Shown here piece by piece: positions 37,594 to 47,109 of a DNA stretch of 64,000 bases. The notes under the pieces were generated by a model. That model made no database searches and had not been told where the DNA came from. It saw nothing but the letters and a program-made list of their open reading frames with translations. The stretch is taken from assembly GCF_021190955.1 (NCBI RefSeq), contig NZ_JAIOAO010000001.1:1116001-1180000 (forward strand), written 5' to 3'. Numbering within the stretch: the first letter of the stretch is position 1; the number at the start of each line of letters is the position of its first letter. Position numbers and translations under genes: made by a program. This DNA is from Parachryseolinea silvisoli (GTDB lineage: Bacteria > Bacteroidota > Bacteroidia > Cytophagales > Cyclobacteriaceae).

Positions 37594-40500
37594 TTAGAAC
37601 CCTACCTGCACACCCACGTTAACCACACGCTGATTGAGATATGCATCCCCCGCGGTGTTCGTCGAAATCTCAGGATCCTGCTGATATTTTGAAAAGTTGG
37701 TCCAGGTCAACAGGTTGTAAGCAGTAAGATACAATCGTACGTTGTTGACATTTTTGGGCACCAACCTGTCCGGTAGCTGATAACCGAGGTTCACTGTTTT
37801 CAAACGCACAAAACGCGCATCGATTAACCAGAAGTCAGACGGGTAAGCGCTTCCGCTGTTCACCGTTGTAGGGTTGCTTGTCAACCGGGGGAACTCTGCG
37901 TTGTCCGCATTGTCTGGCGTCCACCGTTTAAGATGTGCAGGCTGGAACTGGCTTTTGAACGGCTCAATGCCGGTACCTACTACGCTGAAGCTGTAGTTGA
38001 ACGATCCCTGAAATAACACCGACAGGCTAAATCCTTTGTAGTTGGCGCCGAGATTTAAGCCAAGCGTGGTGTTGGGCAGGTTCGGTTTGCCGATAGGACC
38101 CTGATCGAAGTTGTCGATCACGCCATCGTTGTTCAGATCTCTATACTTCAGATCGCCTGCCTGAATGGGAATGCTGGTGAGTGGCATGGCGACATTATTG
38201 GTGGCATCACCGTCGTTGTTCCTCGCAATATCTTCTTCGGAATAGAAGCCGATATACGTATACCCGAACGGCTGGTTAATCGGGCGGCCTGTTGCAGCCA
38301 GCCACGGGTATGCCGGGCGTGCCTCATCATTGTACAACACCTTGTTTTTGGCGACAGAGAACACAAAGGACGATGTCACCGTCACCTGCCCCACTTTGGT
38401 ATTATAGTTCACAGAACCGTCGATACCCTGATTGCTGGTCTCCGCAATGTTTGTAGGAGGTGTGCCTATACCGATCATCGAAGGAACGCTGCCCCGACTT
38501 ACCAGCTGCTTAAAGCGGAAGTCGTAGAAGTAGTCGATCGTAAGCGAGAGCTTGTCACCGACGAGGTTGGCGTCAAGTCCTACGTCAAACTTTCTCGCCC
38601 GTTCCCATTCAGCATCGGGATTACCAAGATCGCCCTCACGAATGGTGGAAACACGCTGTGGAATTTGACCGAATGCATAGCCTCCCCCTTGCGCATATGT
38701 CTGCCGGAATATATAGTGACCTCCATAGGCATTATCTGAGCCAACCTGACCGTACGAGGCTCGCAGTTTGAACAAAGTAAAATAAGGAATAGCATTTCGG
38801 AAAAAGTCCTCTTCAGAGAGACTCCATCCCACTGCAATAGCAGGAAAGAATCCATTTCTTTTATCCTTCCCAAAACGGTCTGTACCGTTATAGGCGCCGT
38901 TGAAATCCACCAGGTATTTATTCTTGTAATTGTAGCTGACCCGGGCGGTGTAGCCACGGTAGTTGAACGGTACTTTCGAAGGGTCTGAAAAGGGCTGTGC
39001 TAAAACCAGGGTACTTTGACGGTTGTATAACGCCATGACTTTGAAGGTGTGTACATTGTTAAACACTTTGTCATAGGTGATGAACGTTTGCAAGTTCGTG
39101 TTCTTGGAGTATATGCTGGTGTTTCCATAGACGGCATAGCCGGCGTAGTCGTAGTTACCGCGCGGGTCGATAGCGTATGAACCGTCTATGGAGTTGTAGT
39201 GATACGTGGGTATGCCATACCCTGGGGCATCACCACGCGTCACTTGCCTGCTGTTTTCTTCTATGCCCGAATAAGCAAATGTGGCCTTCACGGCAAGTCC
39301 TTGTGTAATAAAATCCAGGCGTTGCGTCGCATCCAGGAGGATGTTCGAATCCGTACGGCGTGTACGTGTATAGCCGCCGTTAGCCAGGCGCGCGTTGAGC
39401 GTGGGGAGGTTATCCTGTGTATCGAACGCATAAGCGTACGTGCCGTTCGGATTCAGCACGGGGGCTGAAAAAGGTCTGATCTTCTGAAAATTATAGATCT
39501 CCGAAACTGCGTTTTGATTGTGGGGCTCGTTGATGTTCGAAAAACGGGCCGTCATGTCCAGTCGAACATCCAGTGTCTTGGTTACCGCAAAATCCAGGTT
39601 GGTGCGGTAATTGAACCTCCGGTAAAAGTAATTGTTGTTCACATCGCTTTGCGGCCCGGAAAAATCTTTTACCAGACCATCCTGCGAAAACGCGCCACCC
39701 GATATAAAGTACTTCAGCCTGTCTATACCTCCCGATACATCCACGTTGGCGTTGTGTTGCCACGCGTGTGTTTTGAAAATCTCCTTGTACCAGTTCACAT
39801 TGGGGTGTCCATAGGGATCGTTGCCGGTCCGGAAGGCATCGAGATCGGCTTGTGTGAACCGCGGCTGAAGGCCGTCGTTCTCATAGGCCTCGTTCATCAG
39901 TAGCGCGGAGTTATAGGAATCCAGGAATTTAGGTTTGCGTACAGGTGTCTGAACACCTGTTTCCACGCGCATATTTACCTGAGGCCGCCCCGATTTACCG
40001 CGGCGTGTTTTCACCACCAATACGCCGTTGGCACCTTTAATACCGTAAACAGCCGTGGTAGACGCATCCTTCAGGATCGAGATACTTTCAATTTCATTGA
40101 CGTTGATCTGTTGCAGCTGCTCGTACGAATACTGCACATCATCAACGATAATCAGCGGCTGGTTGCCATCCGGGTTCAGGGAGCTTACACCGCGGATGAA
40201 GAAGTCAGACGCATCCCGCCCAGGCTGGCCGGAACGCTGTACCGCGAAAAACCCCGGCATTCTTCCAACAAGCGAGTTCTGAACGTTAGAGTTCGGTACC
40301 GTGCGAATCTCCGCCGCCTGCACCGAGCTTACGGCACCCGTGTTGGTAATCCGCTTCGTCTCACCATAGCCGATCACCATAACTTCCTCCAGCGTGGTCA
40401 GGCTGCTCGTCAGCTTCACATCCAAAAATGTTTTCCCTTTCACGGATATCTCCTCCGTGGCAAAACCGATAAACGATATCACCAGGACATCATTGTCGTC

Positions 40501-40689
40501 TGCCTTGAGCGTGAATTTCCCGTCGCTGTCCGTAGTCGTTCCGACCGAAGTACCCTTGATAAGAATACCTACACCCGGAAGCGTCTCGCCTTCCACTGAA
40601 GCAACTTTTCCCTCGATGGTGTTATTTCTCTGCGCAAAGGAGAACGTCACCAATAGAGAAAAAATAAAAATCAGTAAAATGTTTTTCAT
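37594..40689 (-). CDS. SusC/RagA TonB-linked outer membrane transporter (SusC-d)
   Basis: 1031 residues. Signal peptide (to about residue 19), CarboxypepD_reg-like domain (GKVASVEGETLPGVGILIKG, about 24-100), then VMVIGYGETKR and a plug domain (FFIRGVSSLNPDGNQPLIIVDD), and a long barrel with the NLGYQLPDRLVP type C-terminal region. There is no STN domain, so it is a transporter without sigma signalling. It lies 33 bp after a SusD gene on the same strand; the SusD gene precedes it, the reverse of the usual SusC-SusD order. Confidence 0.95.
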   Translation of the reverse strand: MKNILLIFIFSLLVTFSFAQRNNTIEGKVASVEGETLPGVGILIKGTSVGTTTDSDGKFTLKADDNDVLVISFIGFATEEISVKGKTFLDVKLTSSLTTLEEVMVIGYGETKRITNTGAVSSVQAAEIRTVPNSNVQNSLVGRMPGFFAVQRSGQPGRDASDFFIRGVSSLNPDGNQPLIIVDDVQYSYEQLQQINVNEIESISILKDASTTAVYGIKGANGVLVVKTRRGKSGRPQVNMRVETGVQTPVRKPKFLDSYNSALLMNEAYENDGLQPRFTQADLDAFRTGNDPYGHPNVNWYKEIFKTHAWQHNANVDVSGGIDRLKYFISGGAFSQDGLVKDFSGPQSDVNNNYFYRRFNYRTNLDFAVTKTLDVRLDMTARFSNINEPHNQNAVSEIYNFQKIRPFSAPVLNPNGTYAYAFDTQDNLPTLNARLANGGYTRTRRTDSNILLDATQRLDFITQGLAVKATFAYSGIEENSRQVTRGDAPGYGIPTYHYNSIDGSYAIDPRGNYDYAGYAVYGNTSIYSKNTNLQTFITYDKVFNNVHTFKVMALYNRQSTLVLAQPFSDPSKVPFNYRGYTARVSYNYKNKYLVDFNGAYNGTDRFGKDKRNGFFPAIAVGWSLSEEDFFRNAIPYFTLFKLRASYGQVGSDNAYGGHYIFRQTYAQGGGYAFGQIPQRVSTIREGDLGNPDAEWERARKFDVGLDANLVGDKLSLTIDYFYDFRFKQLVSRGSVPSMIGIGTPPTNIAETSNQGIDGSVNYNTKVGQVTVTSSFVFSVAKNKVLYNDEARPAYPWLAATGRPINQPFGYTYIGFYSEEDIARNNDGDATNNVAMPLTSIPIQAGDLKYRDLNNDGVIDNFDQGPIGKPNLPNTTLGLNLGANYKGFSLSVLFQGSFNYSFSVVGTGIEPFKSQFQPAHLKRWTPDNADNAEFPRLTSNPTTVNSGSAYPSDFWLIDARFVRLKTVNLGYQLPDRLVPKNVNNVRLYLTAYNLLTWTNFSKYQQDPEISTNTAGDAYLNQRVVNVGVQVGF

Positions 40690-40722
40690 GTCTATAGATT
40701 TTTTCTTTGATGATTTCCTTTA

Positions 40723-42435
40723 TTACCACTGCGGGTTCTGAACCATGTTACCGTTCTTGATCACCTCGTCGTACGATATGGGATAGAAATACCTTTTTTC
40801 GTCAAAGGAGGCATCTTGCACAGGCACGACATTATAATTCAATTGCGTTCCGGCCTTCACGATGATCACCCCGTTGACAGGCGTGGAGAATATTTCCTCC
40901 GCGATCTTCCAGCGGCGAATGTCCCAATAGCGGTGCTCCTCGAATGCCAACTCGATCCTGCGCTCATTTCTGATAACGGTGCGCATTTGCTCTTTGGTGA
41001 GACCTGCCTCCAGACCATATGTACCTCCCCCAGACTGGATGCCGGCACGTTGACGAATAGCCCGTATAGCCTCATAAACTTCTGTGGTCGGACCCGCGAA
41101 CTCGTTCTGTGCTTCAGCATAATTCAACAGGATTTCCGCGTACCGGAACACAGGCCAATCGTGCGGCGTATCGCCATAGTTCTGGGCAGTCTCGAACTCT
41201 CCCATGAACTTTCTCATATAATAGCCGGTCTTGGTCTGCTGAATTTGTCCGCCGGGTCTGTGACGGCCGCCCTGAAATGTCTCCAGTGTTGCATTGAGCC
41301 ACAGCGAACCGTTGTGGAACACCGTTGCGTCAAGCCGTGGATCACGGTTAGCATAGGGGTTGGCAGGGTCGTAACCTGATCCGGCATCCGTAATAAATTT
41401 TCCATCTGCCGTAAGGAACGCATCCACCAGATTTTGTGATGGACTGGTGCGGCCAAGCCCCTGGTTGGCGCCGGAAAAACCCACGGGACCGTTGTTCTTC
41501 TCTATACCGGTACCAGCACCTCCTGAACGGAAAAAGATGGTTTCCCTGTTGCCGTCGGTAATAAAAAGCTTTGCAAAGCTCGGTGCAAGAGAGAAATACG
41601 TGTTTTGGTCCATAAAGTCCGCCGCTGCATCAACTGCAAGCTTCCAGCGGTTGACGTCATAGTTTGTGTAACCCGTCAACGCATTGTCGGGATCGACATT
41701 ACCGCCGTTGTAAAGCGGGCTGGCGGCATATAGCAATACCCTTGCTTTCAGCGCAAGCGCGGCCTCCTTCGTGGCTACGTGGCTGTTGGCATTCGGGTCG
41801 GCAATCGGGTATGTACGAAGGCTGTCCTTAATAGCGTCGCACTCGCCTACGATATAGTTCACACATTCCTCGAACGTATTTCGCGGCAACTCTACATCTT
41901 CGCCAAGTACCAGAACGCGATTTCCCATCAACGGCACTCCGCCGTAGCGCTTCAGCAACTCGAAGTAATGCATGGCCCGGATAAACCTCGCCTCGCTCTT
42001 CCATACTTTCGCCATCGGAATACCATTCGGAAGCTTGTCTCTCAACGGCACTACTTCAATATTGGTGATAAACGTAGTGGCGCTTCTGATGCCCGCATAA
42101 TAGTTTGCCCAGCGCATATCGCTTGGCACTTGCGACACTGCGTTGTATTGCCCGGTACCCAACTTGGTAATGTCCACCACAACCGTGGCAGACGACACCG
42201 CGTCGTCTGAAGCGGCATCGAGGTAGTCGTCTCCTACCCGGTTATGCCCGTTCTGCAACTGGGAATACACCGTCGTCAGGTATTGCCTGGCGTTTACACC
42301 CAGCGAGTCCGTCTTGCTGAAAATAAAATCGATGGTATACTGCTCGACAGGGAGCGCTTCAAAATCATCGTTACATGAAGAAGCCAGCGCCAGCGCACCG
42401 ATAAAGAAAGAGAATTTTAATATTCTATGCTTCAT
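40723..42435 (-). CDS. SusD/RagB family surface lipoprotein (SusD-c)
   Basis: 570 residues. Lipobox ALASSC near residue 21. SusD family features are YFELLKRYGGVPLM, an N-terminal helical part, and the C-terminal RYAEILLNYAEAQNEFAGP followed by IRNERRIELAFEEHRYWDIRRW. It binds glycan on the cell surface and covers a SusC barrel. It is 13 bp behind SusC-b (42449-45583) and 33 bp ahead of SusC-d (37594-40689), so either could be its partner. Confidence 0.95.
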   Translation of the reverse strand: MKHRILKFSFFIGALALASSCNDDFEALPVEQYTIDFIFSKTDSLGVNARQYLTTVYSQLQNGHNRVGDDYLDAASDDAVSSATVVVDITKLGTGQYNAVSQVPSDMRWANYYAGIRSATTFITNIEVVPLRDKLPNGIPMAKVWKSEARFIRAMHYFELLKRYGGVPLMGNRVLVLGEDVELPRNTFEECVNYIVGECDAIKDSLRTYPIADPNANSHVATKEAALALKARVLLYAASPLYNGGNVDPDNALTGYTNYDVNRWKLAVDAAADFMDQNTYFSLAPSFAKLFITDGNRETIFFRSGGAGTGIEKNNGPVGFSGANQGLGRTSPSQNLVDAFLTADGKFITDAGSGYDPANPYANRDPRLDATVFHNGSLWLNATLETFQGGRHRPGGQIQQTKTGYYMRKFMGEFETAQNYGDTPHDWPVFRYAEILLNYAEAQNEFAGPTTEVYEAIRAIRQRAGIQSGGGTYGLEAGLTKEQMRTVIRNERRIELAFEEHRYWDIRRWKIAEEIFSTPVNGVIIVKAGTQLNYNVVPVQDASFDEKRYFYPISYDEVIKNGNMVQNPQW

Positions 42436-42448
42436 AACTTCCCTAAGC

Positions 42449-45400
42449 TTAAAGTTTAATGTTAATACCGCCGCTGATCACCCGCATGATCGGATAATTT
42501 CTGAAACTGGTCACCTCAGGATCTACCGCATCATAAGAGGCCGCAGTGAACAGGTTCTGCCCGTTCACAAAGAACTTCAGCTGAGAAATACCATAGCGGT
42601 TTGAGATCCGGAATGGAAGCGTATAGCCTATGCTCACATTTTTGAGTCTCATATAATCGCCCGAGCGCACCCAGAACGACGATGTCTGTGTGTTGTTAAA
42701 ATTGTTGCTGGTGGAAAGTCGTGGATACGTAGCGGTCTCCGCGGTCTCCGGTGTCCACCGTCCCAGAATCTGCTCATACGCCTGGCCATACGACTGGCCT
42801 GTTACCTGGAAGCCTGCGTCCACCACGGCGTCTCTGATATATTGATCGCGGTTATACGCGCCCTGGAGTAACACACTTACATCAAATCCCTTGAAGTTGA
42901 ATCCGGCCGTTACACCATAATACGAAAGCGGTTTGTTTCTGCCGATAATGGTCTGGTCATACTGATTGATGACATCGTCACCGTTAAGGTCGCGATACTT
43001 GATATCGCCAGGCTGAACGGTGATGTTCTCCAGCTTCGCGCTGGAAGCCACATCTGCTGTGGACGAGAAGAATCCGTCCGCTATATATCCGTAATAAGCG
43101 CCAACGGATTCGCCGGTTACACGATTATAGTCGTACACGCGCTTCTGTTCATCCAGGAAGACCACCTCCGTTGCCATCCTCGACCAGTTACCGGTGAGGA
43201 AGTAGTTGAAGTCTCCGAGGTTGTTCTGATAGGTGGCCGACAACTCAAGCCCTTTGTACAGGTTCTCGCCGATATTCTCCTGGGGATAGGCAAATCCGAT
43301 CAGGGCAATGTTCTTTCCCCTATTTTGTAGCAGGTCATAGTATCTGTCGTAATAGTAGTCGGCGGTGAGCTGCAGATGATTGTCCAGTACGGAGACATCT
43401 ACGCCCACATCCAGCTTATGTGCCTTTTCCCAGGTGATGTTGGGATTGGCCAGCGGTGAGTTTTCCCACAGACCGGTTCCATTCGTGCGTCCGAATCCCT
43501 GCTGGTACGTACCGTCGGTAAACGTTCGCGAGTAGGTCTGACGGAAAATGTAATATCCGGAGTTATCTATACCATTGCCGGTTTTTCCATAAACACCGTG
43601 GAGCTTGAACTGATCCAGCCACGCAACATCCTGCAGGAATACCTCCTTGCTCAGATCCCATCCCAATCCAGCCGCGTAAAATGAACCCCACTGCATGCCG
43701 GGTGCATATACATTGACGTGGCTGCGGGTAAACGCCCCTTCTGCAAAGTACTTGCCTTCATAATCGTACTGAACACGGGCGGCAAGATTGGACGGGGTTT
43801 GGGGAAGGTCATAGTTTATCGTTACCACACGGCGATCTCCAAAGAGTTTGCCGACCACGTGATGCTTGCCAAACATCCTGTCATAGTCAAGGGAGAGTTG
43901 AGCATACCACAATCTGGAGGTAGACACCGGCGCAAAGTTATTGGACTGTGCAATGGCGCTACCATACTGTGTATACTTTCCACCTTCGCCAGACTCGCTC
44001 GGCACATACTGAAAAACAGTATTCTGCTGGCTTCGCGTCAGTGCCGTGATATTTTGAGTAGAAATATTGGTCACCGCGTTTGCCGTGAGCCCCTGAACAA
44101 CATCGTTCAGGTTATAGTGCAGACCGATATTGGCAAGCACATCACGGCTATTGTCCTCAATATAGCCCGAGTTGATAAGGCGCGCCATCAGGTTGGTCTG
44201 ATATGAAACGTTGCCGCCATACGATCCGTTGGGATTATAAATGGGATACGCGCTGTTCGGAGTTTCCAGGATTTGCGAAAGCAGCGCACCCGTACCCGCT
44301 CCGGGTTGAGAGCCGTCCTGCACCCTGGCAAACAGGGATACGTCTACGAGAAAGTCGTCGGTAACATCTACCGCCACATTCGAGCTGATGGTGTACCGCT
44401 TCTGTTCGGCATTGGTCTGATATGAATTCTGTGATGACGTAATGAACAGTCCCTGCTGGTTCATGTAGCTTCCGCTGATCGAGTACCGAGCCACCCGGCC
44501 ACCACCGCTTATATTGAGGTTGTACGATGACATGGGAGCGCTGGACCGCAGTGCCTGGTCGTACCAGTCTACGTTCGGTCTGCGGATCGGGTCCGTACCA
44601 TTCTTGAAAGCTTCAAAATCAGCGTTCGTGTAGACTGCCGCTTTGTTGTCGTTCTGAAGGGCCTCGTTCAGCAGATAGGCATACTGAAACGCAGGGAGCG
44701 GCTTCGGCATGTTGAGCGCGCTCTGAACACCGACCTGACCGGTAAACGAAAGTTTGAATTCCTGCTTATCGGGTCTTTTGGTGGTAATCAACAGTACGCC
44801 GCGCGAGCTGCGCATGCCAAGCAGTAAAGAAGAGAACGCATCTTTCAATACAGATACCGATTCGATGTTATCCGGATCGATGGAATAGATATCACGTTGA
44901 ACACCGTCAATGACTACCACGGGTGCCTGGCCTCTCAGGCTTATTCCGAACTCCGTGTTGTCGCTTGGTGCGCCAAGAAAATACCTGGGGACGTTCCCAC
45001 CAAGGTCGACGGTATAATTGTTGCCTGTTGCCGGAACGCGGAATCCGTTGCTCTGAGACAGGTAGAGCCCCGGAAGGCGGCCAGCCAGTGCATAAGCAAC
45101 AGTGGGCGCGGGCGTTGTGTTCAGTTGCTCGGTGTGGATCGTGCTGATGGAACCGATCTGACTGCGGCGGTCTGCCTTGCCATACAACACATAGAGCTCT
45201 TCGGGGCTATGCAGGTAACGGCTGAAAAGCGTCACGTTAAAACGTTCCGATGTTTGTGAGTCGTCTTTGATTCTAACCGATGTTTCGGTACCCAGGATCA
45301 GCGTTTGCACATAAAAGTCCGGATGTTCAAAGGCAAGCACGTCGCCATTTTTCACCGAAGCGAGTAAAACAAAGTTCCCCTCGCTGTCAGAGCCGGCGAC

Positions 45401-45583
45401 GGAATCGCCCTTCACCTGGATGGTGACACCTTCAATGGGATTGCCATAGCTGTCGAGCACCGTACCTCCCCGCACAGATTCCTGAACGACGGACTGTGCC
45501 AGCATAGACTTTGAGATGAAGAACATCAGCATCAATAACGCCAGTGCACTTCTTCTAAGCCGTGTTATATAGAGACAAATCAT
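42449..45583 (-). CDS. SusC/RagA TonB-linked outer membrane transporter (SusC-b)
   Basis: 1044 residues. Signal peptide, a CarboxypepD_reg-like domain (GGTVLDSYGNPIEGVTIQVKG, about 39-110), and a plug with ISLRGQAPVVVIDGVQRDIYSIDPDNIESVSVLKDAFSS. The link between the two carries a loop of about 60 residues with LYGKADRRSQIGSISTIHTEQLN, longer than in SusC-d. The barrel ends with DYMRLKNVSIGYTLPFRI. It follows the DUF4961-like gene by 36 bp and precedes SusD-c by 13 bp. The long insertion before the plug marks a different SusC subgroup from SusC-d. Confidence 0.95.
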   Translation of the reverse strand: MICLYITRLRRSALALLMLMFFISKSMLAQSVVQESVRGGTVLDSYGNPIEGVTIQVKGDSVAGSDSEGNFVLLASVKNGDVLAFEHPDFYVQTLILGTETSVRIKDDSQTSERFNVTLFSRYLHSPEELYVLYGKADRRSQIGSISTIHTEQLNTTPAPTVAYALAGRLPGLYLSQSNGFRVPATGNNYTVDLGGNVPRYFLGAPSDNTEFGISLRGQAPVVVIDGVQRDIYSIDPDNIESVSVLKDAFSSLLLGMRSSRGVLLITTKRPDKQEFKLSFTGQVGVQSALNMPKPLPAFQYAYLLNEALQNDNKAAVYTNADFEAFKNGTDPIRRPNVDWYDQALRSSAPMSSYNLNISGGGRVARYSISGSYMNQQGLFITSSQNSYQTNAEQKRYTISSNVAVDVTDDFLVDVSLFARVQDGSQPGAGTGALLSQILETPNSAYPIYNPNGSYGGNVSYQTNLMARLINSGYIEDNSRDVLANIGLHYNLNDVVQGLTANAVTNISTQNITALTRSQQNTVFQYVPSESGEGGKYTQYGSAIAQSNNFAPVSTSRLWYAQLSLDYDRMFGKHHVVGKLFGDRRVVTINYDLPQTPSNLAARVQYDYEGKYFAEGAFTRSHVNVYAPGMQWGSFYAAGLGWDLSKEVFLQDVAWLDQFKLHGVYGKTGNGIDNSGYYIFRQTYSRTFTDGTYQQGFGRTNGTGLWENSPLANPNITWEKAHKLDVGVDVSVLDNHLQLTADYYYDRYYDLLQNRGKNIALIGFAYPQENIGENLYKGLELSATYQNNLGDFNYFLTGNWSRMATEVVFLDEQKRVYDYNRVTGESVGAYYGYIADGFFSSTADVASSAKLENITVQPGDIKYRDLNGDDVINQYDQTIIGRNKPLSYYGVTAGFNFKGFDVSVLLQGAYNRDQYIRDAVVDAGFQVTGQSYGQAYEQILGRWTPETAETATYPRLSTSNNFNNTQTSSFWVRSGDYMRLKNVSIGYTLPFRISNRYGISQLKFFVNGQNLFTAASYDAVDPEVTSFRNYPIMRVISGGINIKL

Positions 45584-45619
45584 AATCTTAATATTGGATT
45601 TGAGTAAACTATAGATCTG

Positions 45620-46642
45620 TTACTGACACTTGAATGTATAAACGAAGTCTGCACCTACGGCTTCGTCCACGACCTCGATGGAACCGTCTTCATTGGTGAA
45701 AGAATATTCGATCTTCTCAAGCTCCTCTCCTTCAGCCAGGTTATAATAGCTGGCAGGCCATAGCGTAATGGCATATGAATTTCCATACTGGAACTGCTTT
45801 GTCATTTGCTGTGCCGCGGCGTTATCCCGCACCTCAATCTGCCGGCCGCTACCGCGGACGTACGCCGTGGACGACAGGAAGATCTTATCAACTCCGGCAT
45901 CGACCAGATCGTTGGAATCGACATCGCCCTGAAAACCGATTGTAATAAAATCATCTTTCGTGGCCGTAAGCGGCTGTACCGAGTTGAAGTGCAATTCGCA
46001 GAAGTCTATACCGTCCCCGGTACCGTTGATAACGGCGAAGCAATCGCCTTTATAGACCTTATAGAAATCCTGACTCGTGGTCATCCCATCGGCAGTCTCG
46101 TTCACGAAAATCGTAGGCTTGAAACTTAGACTTTCCGGCCCGGTCTTGGCCTTGATGGTGACGTAGACGTATATATCCTGTCCGTTGCTTACCGAATAGG
46201 TCTTATCCGTCCAAAACGTAATCCACTCCATATCATCCAGCACGTTCTCGCCGATACCGACGCGCCCCCGGATGGCGGCAGACCAGGATTGGCCGGGAGC
46301 CTGCGATGGACTCGTTCCCGCGGGAATGATACTCATCGTTTGGACCCCGGACTCTTCAGTATCCGTGTAGGACGCCGTCATGTTCTGCGCAGCATTCCAG
46401 CTTTTGGGCGCGAGAAAAGCGACTACCAGTCTGGCATCGTTTCTTGCTTCCGCAACATCGAGAAAAACAGTTACCTTAAATTCCGCAATCTGTCCGGCGT
46501 CTACTGATGGTGGGTACTCTACCTCGTTGATGTATACGCAGGTGATGGCAAAAATACCGAGCACAATCACGATGATATTACCAACAAGCCACTTGCGACT
46601 GAGTATTGTATTGGCTGTCATTTTTTGAGTAGTAAGCTTCAT
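45620..46642 (-). CDS. DUF4961-like membrane-anchored protein
   Basis: 340 residues. A single hydrophobic N-terminal segment (about 18-37, NIIVIVLGIFAITC) ends in a cysteine that could be a weak lipobox. A second ATG at 46621 is possible. The rest is rich in beta-structure with FKVTVFLDVAEARNDARLVVAFLAPKSWN, the pattern I recall as DUF4961. These proteins are found beside SusD genes together with DUF5004 proteins, and a surface glycan-binding role is assumed. Here the neighbours are DUF5004-like (12 bp upstream) and SusC-b (36 bp downstream), supporting an accessory role in the SusC complex. Confidence 0.65.
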   Translation of the reverse strand: MKLTTQKMTANTILSRKWLVGNIIVIVLGIFAITCVYINEVEYPPSVDAGQIAEFKVTVFLDVAEARNDARLVVAFLAPKSWNAAQNMTASYTDTEESGVQTMSIIPAGTSPSQAPGQSWSAAIRGRVGIGENVLDDMEWITFWTDKTYSVSNGQDIYVYVTIKAKTGPESLSFKPTIFVNETADGMTTSQDFYKVYKGDCFAVINGTGDGIDFCELHFNSVQPLTATKDDFITIGFQGDVDSNDLVDAGVDKIFLSSTAYVRGSGRQIEVRDNAAAQQMTKQFQYGNSYAITLWPASYYNLAEGEELEKIEYSFTNEDGSIEVVDEAVGADFVYTFKCQ

Positions 46643-46654
46643 ATACCTCGGTCT

Positions 46655-47092
46655 TTATTCGTTGATCCTCTCCAGAACATATTTATACCTGTTCAGCTGA
46701 CATCCAGGGCTGAATGTTAACTGGATCTGTCGATTCCCCTGCACAACCGGATAAGTCAGATCCGCCGCCAGCGTTTCGGCACTGCTGCCTTCCCTGAAAA
46801 TAATCTTGAAGGGATATTGTGGATCGTCAAGAGCCCAGTCGCCCTCCTCCTTTACGATGAAGGGCAGGTAGTTCTCAAAACTGTAGGTACCGTCCTCGCT
46901 GAAGTTTACCCTGAACCGGGTGAAATCAAACGCGCCTGTAATATCCAGGTCGTTGCGTGTTACATTCACAACCTTCCAGCTTCCATCGATGTTCTTCACA
47001 GCTTCAGCCGGCGCGTTGTCATCATTATTCTCGCATGAAAGACAGGATACCAGCATCACGATGGCCAATGCCTGCATGTAAATAGTTCTCAT
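46655..47092 (-). CDS. DUF5004-like small lipoprotein
   Basis: 145 residues. Lipobox VSCLSC near residue 20, followed by an acidic linker and a lipocalin-like beta-barrel (NIDGSWKVVNVTRN, FSEDGTYSFENYLP, FSPGCQLNRYKYVLERI). I recall DUF5004 for this pattern. It lies 17 bp after SusD-a and 12 bp before the DUF4961-like gene, so it is part of the SusD-a surface complex. No enzymatic residue is seen. Confidence 0.65.
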   Translation of the reverse strand: MRTIYMQALAIVMLVSCLSCENNDDNAPAEAVKNIDGSWKVVNVTRNDLDITGAFDFTRFRVNFSEDGTYSFENYLPFIVKEEGDWALDDPQYPFKIIFREGSSAETLAADLTYPVVQGNRQIQLTFSPGCQLNRYKYVLERINE

Positions 47093-47109
47093 ATCAACAG
47101 GGTTAAGGT